Counted from the stretch's first letter, positions 1 through 13,595 are shown. The stretch is 64,000 nt of DNA from Baylisascaris procyonis (GCA_037389465.1 JAZARR010000078.1:4154001-4218000), one strand, 5' to 3'. Translations and numbers: made by a program. Notes: generated by a model from the sequence alone, not told the origin.

Positions 1-2189
1 ATATTCGTTCTTAGTGGAGGTAAGAGTTTTTGAAATTTCTCTAAAATCTCTTACCCCTCACACGAGAGAAGAGTTGCTCATCGATTCGGTGATATTCGAA
101 CTTGCCTGAAGAACGTCATCCTTGAACAATTGTCGAAAAGAAGGTTGTTTCAGGGCTTTTTTGACAGTGAGATGGCGTGAAAACAACCTTCCAAAACTAC
201 TTTTTTGTTTTACCTGGAAACTGGTCTATAGTGTACTTCTAAGTTTTTTATATGGGAATTGTGGTTCAAGACGAGTTTAGTCGGGCTTCACTGCTTCTTC
301 TAGGTTGAAATGAGCTCTTAAATGCTTCTCGTGTAGTATTTCTCCGTTGTTTTCAGGGTAGCAGGAGTATCGACCAGCTGACAGGATAATGGAATGGAAT
401 GGAAGAGGAGGCCAGGAAGAATATGTTGGAGGATTGTCTAGCAGAAAAAGTACACCGAGTATGCACAAGGCGAAGTTGTGATGCTTTCCCTACTTGTATT
501 TTCCACTTATTTGGTTTTCTGCTGGTTTCCTTACTTATTTTTCTACTTCGTTCTGCATATTTGTATGAGGTGTATATTTTCGCATTTTATGGTTTTCTGT
601 GAACTTGTTTTTGTTGTTTTGTTTATACGGCTGTTGTAGTATGCCGCTGCTTCACTTGTCAATTTGTTGTGTGAGCTGTGTGACTGCTATCGTGCTTTGT
701 GTTTTGCCAGCCACTCTCGATAGTTCAGCAAGGGGTTTCTTTCATCAGTTGGGCGGGGGGATGATTTCGGGTGGGAATAGCTGAGCCGAGAGTATGGCTG
801 ATTAAAGCTTACGCTATGTTGCACTGGCACGGGACAAAGCCGGCTGGAGTTGCCGGCCCTAACCATGTGAAGCCGAGGCAAGTATACCATAACAAGCGTG
901 ACTCAGGGGCGGAAAATTAGTTACCCGCGTTTTTTCTTACTGTGCTCACTGATTTGAAGTCGCTGCAAAAAATCGATGCGTTTCAATGCACAACGAGCCA
1001 TCGAAGAACATACGGGCGAAACAAAAGACGTTGAGATTGGGAGCACTAGTTGGTGCCATACGTAGTATCAGCAACAGTTTGCTGTCTGCCGGAAGATTCC
1101 AAACTAATATGGGGTGTGACGTATTTTCATTGGATCCGCCCATGCATTCCAACAGTTTACTTAAATATGCAGTTATGCTAGGCAGTGTAATGCACATGTT
1201 GCTCCACCTGCATGATGCATTATTCATCGGACTATCCGTTCGAGTGAGTTAATGTATACCTCGGCCGCAGAGTACAGTCTTCCCAAAATGGGACGGTAGT
1301 GAGCAAGGAAAGCAGTCCCATAGTCTTCTACGCAAATGTCTCGCTCGCAAGGCACAGTGAGTACGGTTCTCAACTTGAGCAGGTTTCCGCGGAAGTTTGA
1401 TATAGTGGCTCTGCCTGCTGAAGTCGTCACTCATATAAACATCCAAGTCGTTCATCGGGTCATTTCTGTGGTGTTCGAGACCATATAAACGTGGAAGAGG
1501 ATTTTAGCCCGAAAATTTCCAGGTGAGGTAAAGCATTTTTCGGCGGATATATCAAGCCGCAATAACTGTGACCATTCTTCCGAGGAAGCCATGTCTTAAT
1601 GGAATAGCTAGGGGTCAAGTCGTTTCATCGGCTGGTCGTAGATGGGCGCCAGTATGAGGACAAGCTGTATAAGTTTTTGATGGCACTGAGGGCGCTCTCC
1701 ACTAGGTTATATGTCCTCAGCTAAATAGATGTGGAAAGTAGTCAAATAAGCCATTCACGGGATTAACGGTACGGTATCGTTAACCATTCACGAGATTAAC
1801 GATACGGTATCGATGTCTTCCGGACTCATCAAGAGGCTGCCGCTGGTCTTGGCTACCCATCATGACTTCGATTTAGGCAAAGTCCTATAATGTGAATTAT
1901 TCCGGACGCTGGGAACTGTAACTATGGGTACTATAACCGGGAAAACCCCTTAAACTGTATTTTCAATTATTACCCCATCAGTCTCGCGTCGTCATTTTGC
2001 AACATGCTCGAGGTCATCGTGAGGTTTTGAATTATGTTAGAATTTCTAACTTCACCAGCGATAATAAGCAGAGTTTCCTCAGAGGGAAGTCTACGTTGAC
2101 ATAGTTCATGGTGTCCTGCCGGGACCTGCATGAACTTCTCAATAATGATTTTCGAACGCACGCTCCCTGATACATCCGAAATTGTTGCT
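1..2189. repeat. 2.2-kb direct repeat, copy 1
   Basis: This segment matches 28479-30676 in the same orientation, with roughly 97-98% identity by eye plus a few small indels (for example 3 bp near 68 and about 14 bp near 1814). Similarity stops at 2189. Its left end coincides with the window edge, so the true start is not visible. It contains short open frames in both orientations that are not clearly coding. One frame near 800-920 has a TGG in this copy where the other copy has TGA. I could not match the segment to a transposon family. Confidence 0.95.
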
Positions 2190-5100
2190 GAAGCTGAAAG
2201 CTTATGGATTAGGGGGTGCTATCTTAGCCTACTAGAATTTTTTTGTGGACCAAGTTTCAGGGAGAAATCACGGGAGCGCCTTATCTTTGCTTCATCCTAA
2301 GCTAATCTGTTTGGGATCAGCTGGGGGAGCTTTATAGCAATCGTGATTGGATGTCAGTCAACTTTTGTTTAGTGAAGCCGTACTGATTGTCGCTGATGAA
2401 GACTGGAAGGTTGAGGTGGCTCGGAATTGATTTTATCAAGGCAGCTTTGGGCATCTTGCAAAATGATGCCATGAGGCCTATAGACGGTAATCTGAGATGC
2501 TGTTTAAGGGAGGATTTTTCGGTATTGCTACCATAGCTGCAGCCTTTCAAGCGTTGGGAAAAGCACTCAGTACGAAGCTGTGCCTGAAAATGGGACAGAA
2601 AACGTAGCAAAAGCCAGCCGCAACTTCCCTGATGATTGGCGGTGCATCGTCTAGTAGTGAGGTCACGTGTGGGCTCCTATGACTGCGCTCAAATCTGTCC
2701 TGAGGGTAAATATGTGGTGCTGCGTCTGCGGACTATGAGAGGAGGGCGCCGTTGTATCACTTGAAGGCTTGCCCAAGGAGAGGCAAATTGCATCTATCTT
2801 GCATAGTCCACAGAGAATGGTTCCAAAGCAGCGGACTGACCTGATTTTAATACTCATGTGTGTAAAGAATCAACTGCAGCTTCACGGGAAAACAAGATAC
2901 TTTTGACAGTTTTTTTGCCCATTTCTTGTACGTCCTGTGGTAGTCCTTGAAGCAATTCTCGAATGCTGCCATTTTACTTTCCTCCTATCTTTCTAAAAGA
3001 AGTGTCGTTCCGAACAATGCGTTGAAGATATCAGTGCATTTGACCAACAAGTTCTGACAACAATCCTATTTCTTTGTAGAGGGATAGTTTTGACGGCAAC
3101 ATAGTTCACCAAAAGTACACTGTGCATTTCTTCTAACCATAACCCAAAACCGCCATCGCAATTTTCTCCACCAAAGTAATTCGATGAAAAGTAGATGAGT
3201 GCAAGAGTTGATACAGCTTGATGAGTGAGGAAGTAAGAGGTGAAGCAAAAGGTGCAACCTACCTCCTTTCAAATCCAGCTCAGACAATGTCGTTACTTCA
3301 ACAATCCTGAAACGTTAACTTCTGAATTCTTCCTAAGAGTTTGCTGATAAGGTTAGCTTACTTAGGCTTAATGAGTCCAGAGTAGGAAGTTGATGCAGCA
3401 GGTGAATGATTAGGTGAATTCCGTCATTTTAGATACCTTCAGAGTGCGACTTGCACCCTTGCTAAGATAAGGAGGATTTCAAGTGACGTTCCGATACTAT
3501 CGTAGTGATGCGCGTATAACTGAGGATATGTGGATCGTTGGAAGCAGCGCCCACATTTTTCATATACGATAGTTTCCACATGATGCGTTTGAAATGCTGG
3601 ACTAATTGTGCTGATTTAATTCGGCCTTACCACTTAGTATAAACGGTAGTTATATGGTTAAATTCTTAGCAAGTGGGTGCATTTTCTTTTTCGACTAACT
3701 AATAGTAATCCTGGAAAAAGTATCAAAATTCCAGTTAAATTGAAAAAAAAATGGAAGTCTTCGCATTTTGGCTACAATGTGTCGCTCCCACAAGGGCGGT
3801 ATGCACTAGCGCTGGAAATTCAATAAACAAGCAACAACCTGCCGCCCCTTTCGTAATAGCAGATCCAATCGTATTTCACTGTGTTTATCATCTATTACTG
3901 TATGCACTCCAATAGGTACACAGGAATACGAAATGGCCATCCTTGGAGTCAAATCGGAATTGGAGTTAAGAGATCAGCGTGGTTAAGCGCGCGCCAGATG
4001 GATGCGTCTAGGTTTACACAGTCAATTGACACGGCTTGTCTGACGGGGTTAATTGAGTATGCGGCAAACGCGTTGCGTAATTATTTTATGCGGTGACTGT
4101 GGGTGGGCTTTGTGCACTCGCAAAAAGCGCATCGACGTTCGTTTAAGGGGCTACAACGAGCAGCTGAATGGGCAACTGCCAGCCGTTGGGCAAGCAATTG
4201 CTTCTTTGGAGCGCAACAAAACATTACCCACATCGCTTTGCTGAAGCAGTGCTCACGTTTTAAAAACTTATGATGGCCTCTACGCACACCATTCGTCTTC
4301 CTCTTCGAGTCCTGCCACCAATGAGCGCTGTTCACGAGGCGTCTCATTGCCGAACAGCTGTTCGCACTTCAACACCATATTTTTTCAACACACTGCCAAC
4401 ATTAAACCAAAAAGCTGTCGGCACAAATAAATTCTAGAGCCCTGATATTTCACTCTGAAAGCAGTTGAAGTTCTTTTCTAACGCATTATTTTATTTATTT
4501 ATTTCTTGAACAAACGAAGGCAACTTGAATTGGCAACAATTAGACAAATGTCATGTGTGCATTTTTATGCAGATGAATAGTGCACATTTTCTAGAGAAAC
4601 TGAATGCGCTCAACTATAATGACCACTTCTAGTGGGATTGAATGCGCTGAATTCGCGAAATGACCGCAACTTCCCTATTTTTCGCAAACATTCTGCGTTC
4701 TGCAGTCTTTTTCTTGTTGGCAAATAATAAGAGCAGTTATGAAGAAATGGCAAAACAATGCGCAACAGCAGCACCTTATAATGCCATAGTGCCTTTTTGC
4801 TGGCTAGCAGCAAGTAATGTAAATGTCTGTGGTTTTTCTCTTCCAAGTTGGTCTTTGCTTTCGAAAATAGGTTAAGATAAAGGACGATCGAGTAGGAAAG
4901 AGTGAGTGGGGGAGTAAGGGAGCGGTCGAATGGCTGCGAGAGTGACGGTCGACGTATTCGGAAGGCGTTTGGCATTGAGGTTGAGTTATGAGTAGGCATG
5001 CTACCGGAGTGCACCTCGGCGCGGCCGTCTCGTATGCGACTGATCTTGTCTGCATACTTCTTGCCGACGCCACCTATAAATGCTGCTCCCACAAGCAAAA

Positions 5101-6145
5101 CGGGGATCGCTAATTTTAGTGCACCTTACACTTATAACAAAGCGCTTCAGTTCGCCGTTCAAAGCACTATCTCTGGAGAGAGTCATCGCAAATCGCATCG
5201 ATTGCTATTATTTGGTTTATTGAGGGCCTTAATGGTATTGAAGCAATTCGGAATAGTAATCCAATGTTATGACAGCGATAGTTTGCCAATGAGGCAAAGA
5301 TTAAAAATTGCAGTTACTATGCATACCACTACATATGCCCCCTGGTGTAATTATTTCCTCGATGAACTAGGTAAGATAGTTCACGAAAATAGCACATTGA
5401 CAAAGCATTTCTGGCGCTTGCAATAAACTTTTTGTGGAATTTATTTCTAGTCGTCGAATAAGCCGATAGTTTGCTATCGACTAATGAAGTTTCACCATCA
5501 GTCCCCCCAAAAAATAGAGTAGTCAAAGCGAAAAATCGGTCGAGGCTGAGCAACTACTCGAAATCAAACAACTACTCTAATTTTAACAGGATGCCGCACA
5601 TTGAGAACAGCTCACCACGGTAAATGGTTGTTGAAATTTTGAAAAGTGTTACTGTGAGCAATTATGCATGGATGATGGCCATATTATGCACACATCACAT
5701 TGAAATAATAGTTGGTTAAATGTGAGGGAATGATTATGATGTTCTAGTTCAATTATCTTAACAAGTGTTCTGTATTAACAACTTACTCGCTTGTCATCTG
5801 CAATATAGTGCATAAATTCTAACTAGGAGATGTGTTACGTGTTATATAGTCGCATATATTTGTTACCTATAACAATGGTGTGAAGAGGCAATTGCATAAG
5901 TTCTAAGTGTGGCAATCTGTATAGCGGGACATAGCCGATTGTGGCGTACATATAAGCCTATTTTACCTTTAAGGCACAATAAACGAAATCGGCGATACAA
6001 ATAGGAGTGTTTTCGCTGTCGGCAAATATATAAATAAATGGTCATTAACCGTGACTGCCGATTTCTCTGGCGCGGCAATATTATAAAATGGAGCGTTATT
6101 GTGGATTCATATATAGCATTTTGAATGCATTTATTGTAATTGCAG
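2190..6145. other. no confident gene
   Basis: The spacer between the 2.2-kb repeat and the GATA exon. It contains the weak membrane-segment exon near 5 kb and, on the minus strand near 3.27-3.4 kb, two short Leu-rich frames (HQLPTLDSLSLS; TTLSELDLKG) that look like leucine-rich repeats but do not join in phase. The GATA finger exon was searched for here and not found. Confidence 0.5.
4978..5122 (-). CDS. candidate exon with one membrane segment, gene unknown
   Basis: On the minus strand an open frame begins just after a stop and reads LAIPVLLVGAAFIGGVGKK followed by YADKISRIRDGRAEVHSG. This is a hydrophobic helix followed by a basic stretch, as in small inner-membrane proteins. The frame stays open to 4610, but beyond about 4980 the composition becomes Ser/Pro-rich and less convincing. 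The region is richer in G+C than its surroundings. A long open frame on the other strand overlaps it. No ATG is present, so an upstream exon would be needed. I do not assign a function. Confidence 0.25.
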
Positions 6146-6385
6146 ATCTCACGGCCAATTTCCATGAAGAAAGACGGTATCCAAACGCGGAATCGTAAGA
6201 TTAGCACAAAGACGAAGGGCAAGAAACGTGGTGTGCCACCAGAAGCGCCCTTCTATGAGATGCTGAAGCCACAACCGAATCCCTATGGCGATGCCATGAA
6301 ACTCCACATTCCACCAGCACATGCATATATTCCTACGGCCGCACAACCAGCCTATTCCACTCAATTCATTTTCCATGCCTCGTGA
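6146..6385 (+). CDS. last exon of a GATA-type zinc-finger transcription factor (partial)
   Basis: The exon begins after TTTATTGTAATTGCAG and reads ISRPISMKKDGIQTRNRK, then a basic Lys/Thr/Gly stretch, then a Pro/Tyr/Ala-rich tail ending FIFHAS at TGA, 79 residues in all. The sequence RPxxMKKxGIQTRxRK is the basic segment immediately after the C4 finger of GATA factors, which follows NACGLYxKLHxVN and contacts DNA. The intron position just before it is one used by animal GATA genes. I could not find the exon with the CxNCxTxxTxxWRR...CNAC finger in the 6.1 kb upstream on this strand. Either the intron is very long and the finger lies left of the window, or this is a detached gene fragment. The reading frame is intact. 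In nematodes such factors (the ELT/END type) control gut and epidermal genes, but I cannot assign one. Confidence 0.85.
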   Translation: MSRPISMKKDGIQTRNRKISTKTKGKKRGVPPEAPFYEMLKPQPNPYGDAMKLHIPPAHAYIPTAAQPAYSTQFIFHAS

Positions 6386-9300
6386 AAATTTCATTAATTT
6401 TTTCCCAATTTTTCCTGATATGAGCATTTAGCACAATCGTATTGTTTCCATGCATCGAAGAGACTATCAGACTGTTAACGTGTTGCATCCTTCAGGGCGT
6501 CATGAGCTGAGTGGTGCTCAATGGTTATGGAGCTGCAAGGGATTTTCTTAGCATTTCAATGTATCCAAAACATTCGTTCATGACACTTCCAGGTGCTGCT
6601 GTGCCAACTTTAAAAAAATGGCAAAAGACAACTCTATAGGTTTCCTTTGCATACTCGCCGACGAAGCCTCCGCTCCATCTTGAAGCTTTCCAGATATGAG
6701 CTTTCCTTTTGTCCCGACAGCATGATTATCCCCAAGTTCTTTACCTGAGATCACAACTATCTCTAGACACCAGGAGAGGAAGGCTCACCTATGCAGCCTT
6801 CTAATCTCGACGGGTTTCTTCCATTTCTTTCAAAATTAGAGTATAATGATTAACTGATAGTCTCAGAAAACCCATTTCATTTCATTCCTATTCTCCTCCT
6901 TCAGTTGTTTAGTTTCCCAACAACGTTATCAGTAAATTTCTTCGACTGTACCCTTGCGATTGTGATCCTCGTTTCTGGCGCCTTGTGTTTTCGTTTCGAT
7001 TATTTTTTTTTTTCGCATCTGAACGTCTTACCTTTGTTTGATGCGTGCGTATAATCACGCACCATTCTCTGGTTGTGATTTTCATAAGCGAGCTTTATGG
7101 TTGCCTCTTCGACAACAATATACTATTTGAAATATTTGATGGAACTTTTGAAAGATTTGAGAAGATGCTGTTTGATGCGATTTTTTTACTTCATAAAATA
7201 CGAACATTGTCTGAGTAACGATTTCCTTATAATCCATTCCCGAATGATTGATAGTAATTTTCAACACTTTTAGAGGATTCACTATTCTGAGAACGTCTTC
7301 AAAAGTTTTTGCGTTTATTTTTATCCTCTCCAATTCATTCTTTTGTATAATGAAACTAAAATAACGTCCGCCTGAACTGTATCTTCTTTTTTTTGTAATG
7401 TAAAAAAATTATCAAGGAAATCGGTGGTTTCCATATATACGTTTTGCAAAAAGAGTTCTCATTCTTTGGCGAAATTTGCATTTTTCATTCCTACAGCTTT
7501 CCTTTGGAACAGGCCACCTGAATATGAAAATTAATTGCTTTCTGGAGGATCGCCGGGGTTAGAAACTTAATTCTCACCTTATCGGATTGGTTGCGAGTGG
7601 AAGACACCTATTTCTCTACTAACCTATGCTCTGTTCCCTTTTTGTGCGCGTCGATTGCATTCCTCGTTTAATAGTGCCAATGGCACTTTTTCTTAGCACT
7701 GCTTCTAAAAGACGATGAAATTGAGAAGCTAACTTGTCCTGATTAGTGTCCATTCTGAGTATATCGTGATGGCTTAGGAGGACGAGGGATGGGAGGAGCA
7801 TCTGATCAGAAAGGTTCTTATAGACGGTAAGTGTGATTGTTGATAGTAGCATAATTACCGGACGCTATTTAAGGCACAATTTCTATTTAAAGGTGAGATT
7901 AAGGAAAGAGATTAAAAGCTGATTTATCACTTCAATTTTTATTCCTTTAAACTCTAATAACGATAAAATGATGATGTAAATAGCTGAGATTTTCTTTCCT
8001 CTTTGATGCAGTATTTCGATATCTATATATTATTGTTTACTGATAATTTATTACTTAGATTATCTCTATGGAAAGCGTACTATTTGATGATAAATTGTGT
8101 TATTTGCCAGATAATTGCAAAATTCAATTATGAAATTCTAATAACAATACGTTCTGCTCACATGCCTTTCAAAGAAACTACGAAAAAAACGTGTTGTGCA
8201 GAATATGCGAACTTTGCGAAGTCGTGTGCTAATTGGCAATTATTAAGAAATTAGCCGAAGCGATTATTTATTTTTGCTGCTGCCTAAAATCTCAAAATTA
8301 GACCATAATCGATCTCTACAGACGTTTTAAATGGCTAGTGGAGTATTCACCATGCGCCACAAATGGCAACATCTACTGTGGGGTAGAGCGATGAATGCGG
8401 TTATTTAGCCGCCAAACATAATAGAGCGGTTGAAGATTTTGAATATTTGATCCTCAACCATTGAAATCGAATTTGTCCGATCAATATCTGTACAGTACGC
8501 TCTTTAGCTCATAGTTACGAAATCTGTTGGCACTATAAAATATAGTGAACATGCGTTGTACGAAGCTGCAAAACGAAGATTTGTGAGTTCGTGCTTTACG
8601 GGTAGAGCTTGAATAAATTCGAATTACCTGACTGAGGTTCAAAAATTCCATATTCTCAACTATTCTGAAATGTCCGATTGCTAGAAATCGGTGACTGCTT
8701 TATCGAACTACTGAGGTCGCCTCATCAACAAGGTGATGGCATCCATAAAAGTGAATCCCATCGTTATGCCAACACGATGTTTGCAAAGTTTGCACTTGTC
8801 TCCTTTTCTGATTTATGATTCCGATGATTGACCACAAGTGCTGTTTGCGAATTTGTGCAATTATATAAGTTTTAACTTGCAATAAAAGCAATACCACTTG
8901 AGTTAAACGCCGAAACTGTCACTGTCGTATAACAGAACGCAATATCTCCCCAGGTATCGCTTGTTCATAAATTCCTCTTGCATAAAAAGCCAATGTATAT
9001 TATGCCTTCTTATATTGGTGTCCCAGAAGGCGTTTGGCTTTTCTAAGAAGTTTTGGTGATCATGAGAAATTACACGTTGCCTTAGGGTCGCTTTAAAATT
9101 CATGTTCATAACGGATCGGAATGGGTTTGAAGCCAGCGCAGGTTTTGAAAGCACATCTGTAGATTCAAAGCTAGTCCCATATCTTTGGTCGTTACCTTGA
9201 AAGTTTCAGTGATGGTCTTCAATGAGTAATGAGCTTAAGAATTATTTGTGAGAGAGATGAGGATGTAACAAGGCTACAAATTTAAATGTCATTTCATTTA

Positions 9301-10644
9301 CACTCTGTGTCTAGCTTAGGTATAAAAACCTTCATTTCCTGTAACACTGATCCTAGAAAATGTTTTTGGGCGGAAAGAGGCGAGATGAAGCAACTGAAGA
9401 AACTGCTGAAGATGGATAATCGGCCAATCTATTAGTAGCAATGTACATACGCTACTAGAAGTTTTTATTATTCTACTCCATTGAATCGATATTAACTTTT
9501 TCAAAAGATTTTTGGAATCGCCAAGAAATGAAATGAATGAATGGATAGTCGTTAATGCACTATTTTGTCACTGATACAAATCAGAATAAACAATGAATTG
9601 GTCATAGCAGCAGCGAGCTTGGCCCCACGTGTAAAATTGAAAAACGAACGACGCCTGACGATTTGAAACGAAGCCTGGGAGTTTCAATGTGTTGCCTATC
9701 TTAATCACAGCGTTTAAGCCTAGTATGCACTAAATTGCTATAATATGCCGTCAATTCGATTGCTGTAATGGGCAAATTAATAAGAGTAGTTTTGAGATCT
9801 GTCTTGGTATGCAGCAGAACTGCGCTAACTATCTGATGGATCATGCATTTCCGAAATTAAACTCGTTCACGATTATCTATGGATGTGTGATTACTTAGAC
9901 ACATAGTCACATCCTAAATCTCTTCTCACCTGTTGTGATTGGCACCAAAGAAGAGCTCGAAAAGAACTTCCTGATTATAGCTGATTGAATTGATTAGCAA
10001 CTAAGTGAAAGATTAATTATTGCTAACTGATTTATTACCGAACAATTAAAAACAATTGATTAGAGAATTTAATTTTATTATAGACCTAATACTTGTCCTT
10101 TTCCCACTTAAAGTTGACTAATCGAGACGAGTCTCTTTTCAAGCAATACATGTGCTTACAAACCACACACGTTGCTCGGCGCTCGGTATTCACAAAAGGT
10201 GCGCGAAAATCAGCATGTTTTCAACTTTCCCTCTTATTCTGTTCATGTCATTTGATACTACTGAGCTCAAACAGCGAGTCCAAGAGTAACTTCCAGATAT
10301 ACTGGAAAAGTCTATTGCGAAATGGGTACAGCGATATTCCCCAAGTTTGAAAGTTTTTAAATATTTATGGATCAGAGCAGAGGTGGTAGAGATAGGTGTG
10401 GTCTTCTCGTTTCGCATATTAAAAATCGGCAGGTAAAGTTCCAGTGCTCATATCTGCTCTGAATTATCGAATTTTCGTTAATATGAGGTCAAATCACTGC
10501 TTACTTTCCAACTTTCATATGAAAACTCGACATGTGCCACTAATTCGCAAAACTGCAAATGTAGCCCTAATGAGGCAGAAATCAATACGGCAGAAATCGA
10601 TACGCAATGATATGAGCGAGCGTTATCTTTACCACATAAAAGAT
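6386..10644. other. no gene seen
   Basis: A+T-rich spacer with only short open frames lacking splice context or recognisable peptides. A run of T lies near 7000. Confidence 0.5.
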
Positions 10645-12156
10645 TGAATAAAACATTCGTAGATCACAGTTACGACCTCAAAGAACGTTAACTTTTTCCT
10701 TCTTTTTAATCTCGCGAAGTAATCATTTCTGTACAGAGGGTGTTGTATGATCTACAAGGCGGGAATGAATCTGCGATTACTTGCAAACGTCAAGAGGAGT
10801 GCGCATTCTACTCGAATGCTCTCTCTATTCGCATTGGGTGAGGCGACGCACGCGTTGATGTTGCGGTCGATGGTTTGCGTGTTTGCTAATTTCAGACCAT
10901 TTCTCTAAGCTTCGATATATTCGAAACATTTAGGTTTGAGTTAAGTTGTGTTCCCTCTTGGCTATTAGAACGAAAACAACTTTAGACTCCTAAACTTAAC
11001 TCATTGTTGGTGGAATTCGATTTGTAACATGGGAGGGATGGGGGTTCTCTCGATATGTTCGTTCCACCATCAAAAATTATTCAAGGTGCCCTCAGAAGAA
11101 TGTTGTGCTCACATACGGTTTTGTAATTGTGAGCTGATAATCGCATTGACTAAACAGTGTGGAAAGATGAAATTGTTTAATCATAGAACATGTATTTGCC
11201 TTCTTATGTATTTGATTTGAAACATGTACACAAATGCACTGCGGGGGCATCATATCAGGCCGTGCATATATTTGTGCCTGTGCCCATGTCTGCCTGTTTC
11301 ATTTGTTGATTTGTTTCATTTAGGCGAAATTTGGTCGGTATAATTTCTGGTGCGTAAGTGCATACGGTGGAGGCGGGTTTTCTGAATTTACCATTGAATT
11401 TTTTCTGAATAAAACATTCGTAGATCACAGTTACGACCTCAAAGAACGTTAACTTTTTCCTTCTTTTTAATCTCGCGAAGTAATCATTTCCGTACAGAGG
11501 GTGTTGTATGATCTACAAGGCGGGAATGAATCTGTGATTACTTGCAAACGTCAAGAGGAGTGCGCATTCTACTCGAATGCTCTCTCTGTTCGCATTGGGT
11601 GAGGCGACGCACGCGTTGATGTTGCGGTCGATGGTCTGCGTGTTTGCTAATTTCAGACCATTTCTCTAAGCTTCGATATATTCGAAACATTTAGGTTTGA
11701 GTTAAGTTGTGTTCCCTCTTGACTATTAGAACGAAAACAACTTTAGACTCCTAAACTTAACTCATTGTTGGTGGAATTCGATTTGTAACATGGGAGGGAT
11801 GGGGGTTCTCTCGATATGTTCGTTCCACCATCAAAAATTATTCAAGGTGCCCTCAGAAGAATGTTGTGCTCACATACGGTTTTGTAATTGTGAGCTGATA
11901 ATCGCATTGACTAAACAGTGTGGAAAGATGAAATTGTTTAATCATAGAACATGTATTTGCCTTCTTATGTATTTGATTTGAAACATGTACACAAGTGCAC
12001 TGCGGGGGCATCATATCAGGCCGTGCATATATTTGTGCCTGTGCCCATGTCTGCCTGTTTCATTTGTTGATTTGTTTCATTTAGGCGAAATTTGGTCGGT
12101 ATAATTTCTGGTGCGTAAGTGCATACGGTGGAGGCGGGTTTTCTGAATTTACCATT
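10645..12156. repeat. 761-bp tandem duplication (two copies)
   Basis: Unit 1 is 10645-11405 and unit 2 is 11406-12156, head to tail at a 761-bp period and almost identical, with only scattered single-base differences. Unit 2 lacks the last ten bases. Each unit holds the same 63-codon open frame (11029 and 11790). It has no start context, signal or recognisable domain, so it is not called as a gene. No inverted ends were seen that would suggest a transposon; a simple recent tandem duplication explains it. Confidence 0.95.
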
Positions 12157-12351
12157 TTCCGACTGAACGTCTGGCGCGTAAGTTATTCGTGTATGAAACT
12201 GGCAGCTGATTCCCTTGCATACGGCAGGGAGTGAATAAATCGGTTCCTTTCGGACTTGTGCAACGGTTCGGTTGCATGAGCGAAGGCCCCAGCAGCCGTC
12301 TTTTTTGAGCGTTTAACTAAGCCGGAGGGGGGAGGGGAGAAGGATTGTAGG

Positions 12352-12463
12352 GAGTAAAAGCTGAAGTCTGCTTCCATTTGCTCGCCATAATAAACTGCTT
12401 AGTGGATGTGGATAAGCAGTTTCTTGTAGCGAGCAAATGAAAGCAGACTTCAGCTGTTATCCT
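12352..12463. repeat. imperfect foldback (hairpin) of about 110 bp
   Basis: The left arm AGCTGAAGTCTGCTTCCATT and onward (from 12359) is answered by its reverse complement ending at about 12456, with one mismatch in the first 27 bases. After an internal bulge the stem resumes with AAACTGCTTA / TAAGCAGTTT around a loop GTGGATGTGGA. Outer flanks also pair partly. The structure lies immediately left of a TA microsatellite. It could be a small foldback element, a cruciform or a structured RNA. Confidence 0.85.
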
Positions 12464-12468
12464 CAACA

Positions 12469-12473
<5 letters not shown>

Positions 12474-12507
<34 letters not shown>
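12474..12507. repeat. TA dinucleotide microsatellite
   Basis: An uninterrupted AT/TA run of 34 bases beginning ten bases after the foldback. Confidence 0.98.
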
Positions 12508-12509
<2 letters not shown>

Positions 12510-13595
12510 TTTCCTGGTCAAATACTCGCACACTCTGCTGTGTTTTGTCGAATAATTTTATTTTTTTGACTCTCTTATTGTGACCTATCGGACATATGAG
12601 TCAACGAATTATGCTCCTTTATAGACTCATCTACTCTCTTTAGCAACTGTGGATGTCGGTTGTCATTGCTGTGCAGGCTTAATGATGTTTGTTTCTCATC
12701 ATTCCTATCATATCCTTACAGACTGTTTCTGACTTTGTTAATGCTAGTTTTGTATAATTTACTTATGAAGGTAAGTCTTGTATGAGGCGCATTTCGTCTC
12801 TAACTTCTATGCATTAATGCTATATATTCCTGATAAGTGCACTAAAGTGCTTATGAGAGGAAGATTTTGTATTTAATTCATTTGTCTTTTATTGCTTCTA
12901 TAATTCCATCCTATTCACTTTATTGCAATGAACTGAATGTAATTTGAAAGCTTAAATTGATGATTGATCTTTGTTGAAGTTGCGTTCACTTTATGCATTG
13001 ATACTTTCGATATGTTTTTCTGTTTTTATGAATGAGTGCTTGAGGAAGTAAGCGGATGAGCAAGGAGGACTCTAAGCCATAATCGCAGTGTTGACGCAAA
13101 GATTGCTTAGTGCTTACGCCGTTATGCTTTCATCTTTCATCGAAGTTCACCGAAAGTCAGATGTGTGTAAATGCGATCGATCGTTTGTTTACTATAGTAG
13201 CTGAAGTGAATAGTCGAGGAAATGTAGCCATATGGTAAGGAATCTGTAATGTGATCAGACAGTATTGGAGATCACGAGTCTTATTGTCAGATTCCGGAGC
13301 TTGTAGTGGGTGTTTGGTTGAATGACGAAAAACACAGCAAATATCGTTTTCGTCGCTTTTGAAAGCTGAATATGGGATTCTCTCCTTGTCCATTTCTCTC
13401 TTCCTCTGCGCAGCAAGTTTGATGAACGTTCAGCTATGTGTTAATTTTCTGTTGTTTGTGAATTCGAGAATTGTGTTGACGATTTCATCACAATTGTCCT
13501 CATATATTTATTACAATTACCGTGGTCGATTGTTCAGAAGGGCCTATGGCTGTGCGTTATGTAATTTTTTTGGGTCTTTGGGCAGCGATTTGGAT

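Noticed and set aside
2332..2610. Minus-strand open frame with VFISDNQYGF, reminiscent of integrase or reverse transcriptase motifs
   Set aside because: The motif is isolated, with no other catalytic blocks or element ends in the flanking sequence.
4998..5426. 142-codon plus-strand open frame
   Set aside because: It overlaps antisense a more protein-like membrane segment; no splice or family support.
11029..11981. Identical 63-codon open frames at 11029 and 11790
   Set aside because: Their conservation is explained by the recent tandem duplication; there is no coding signature.
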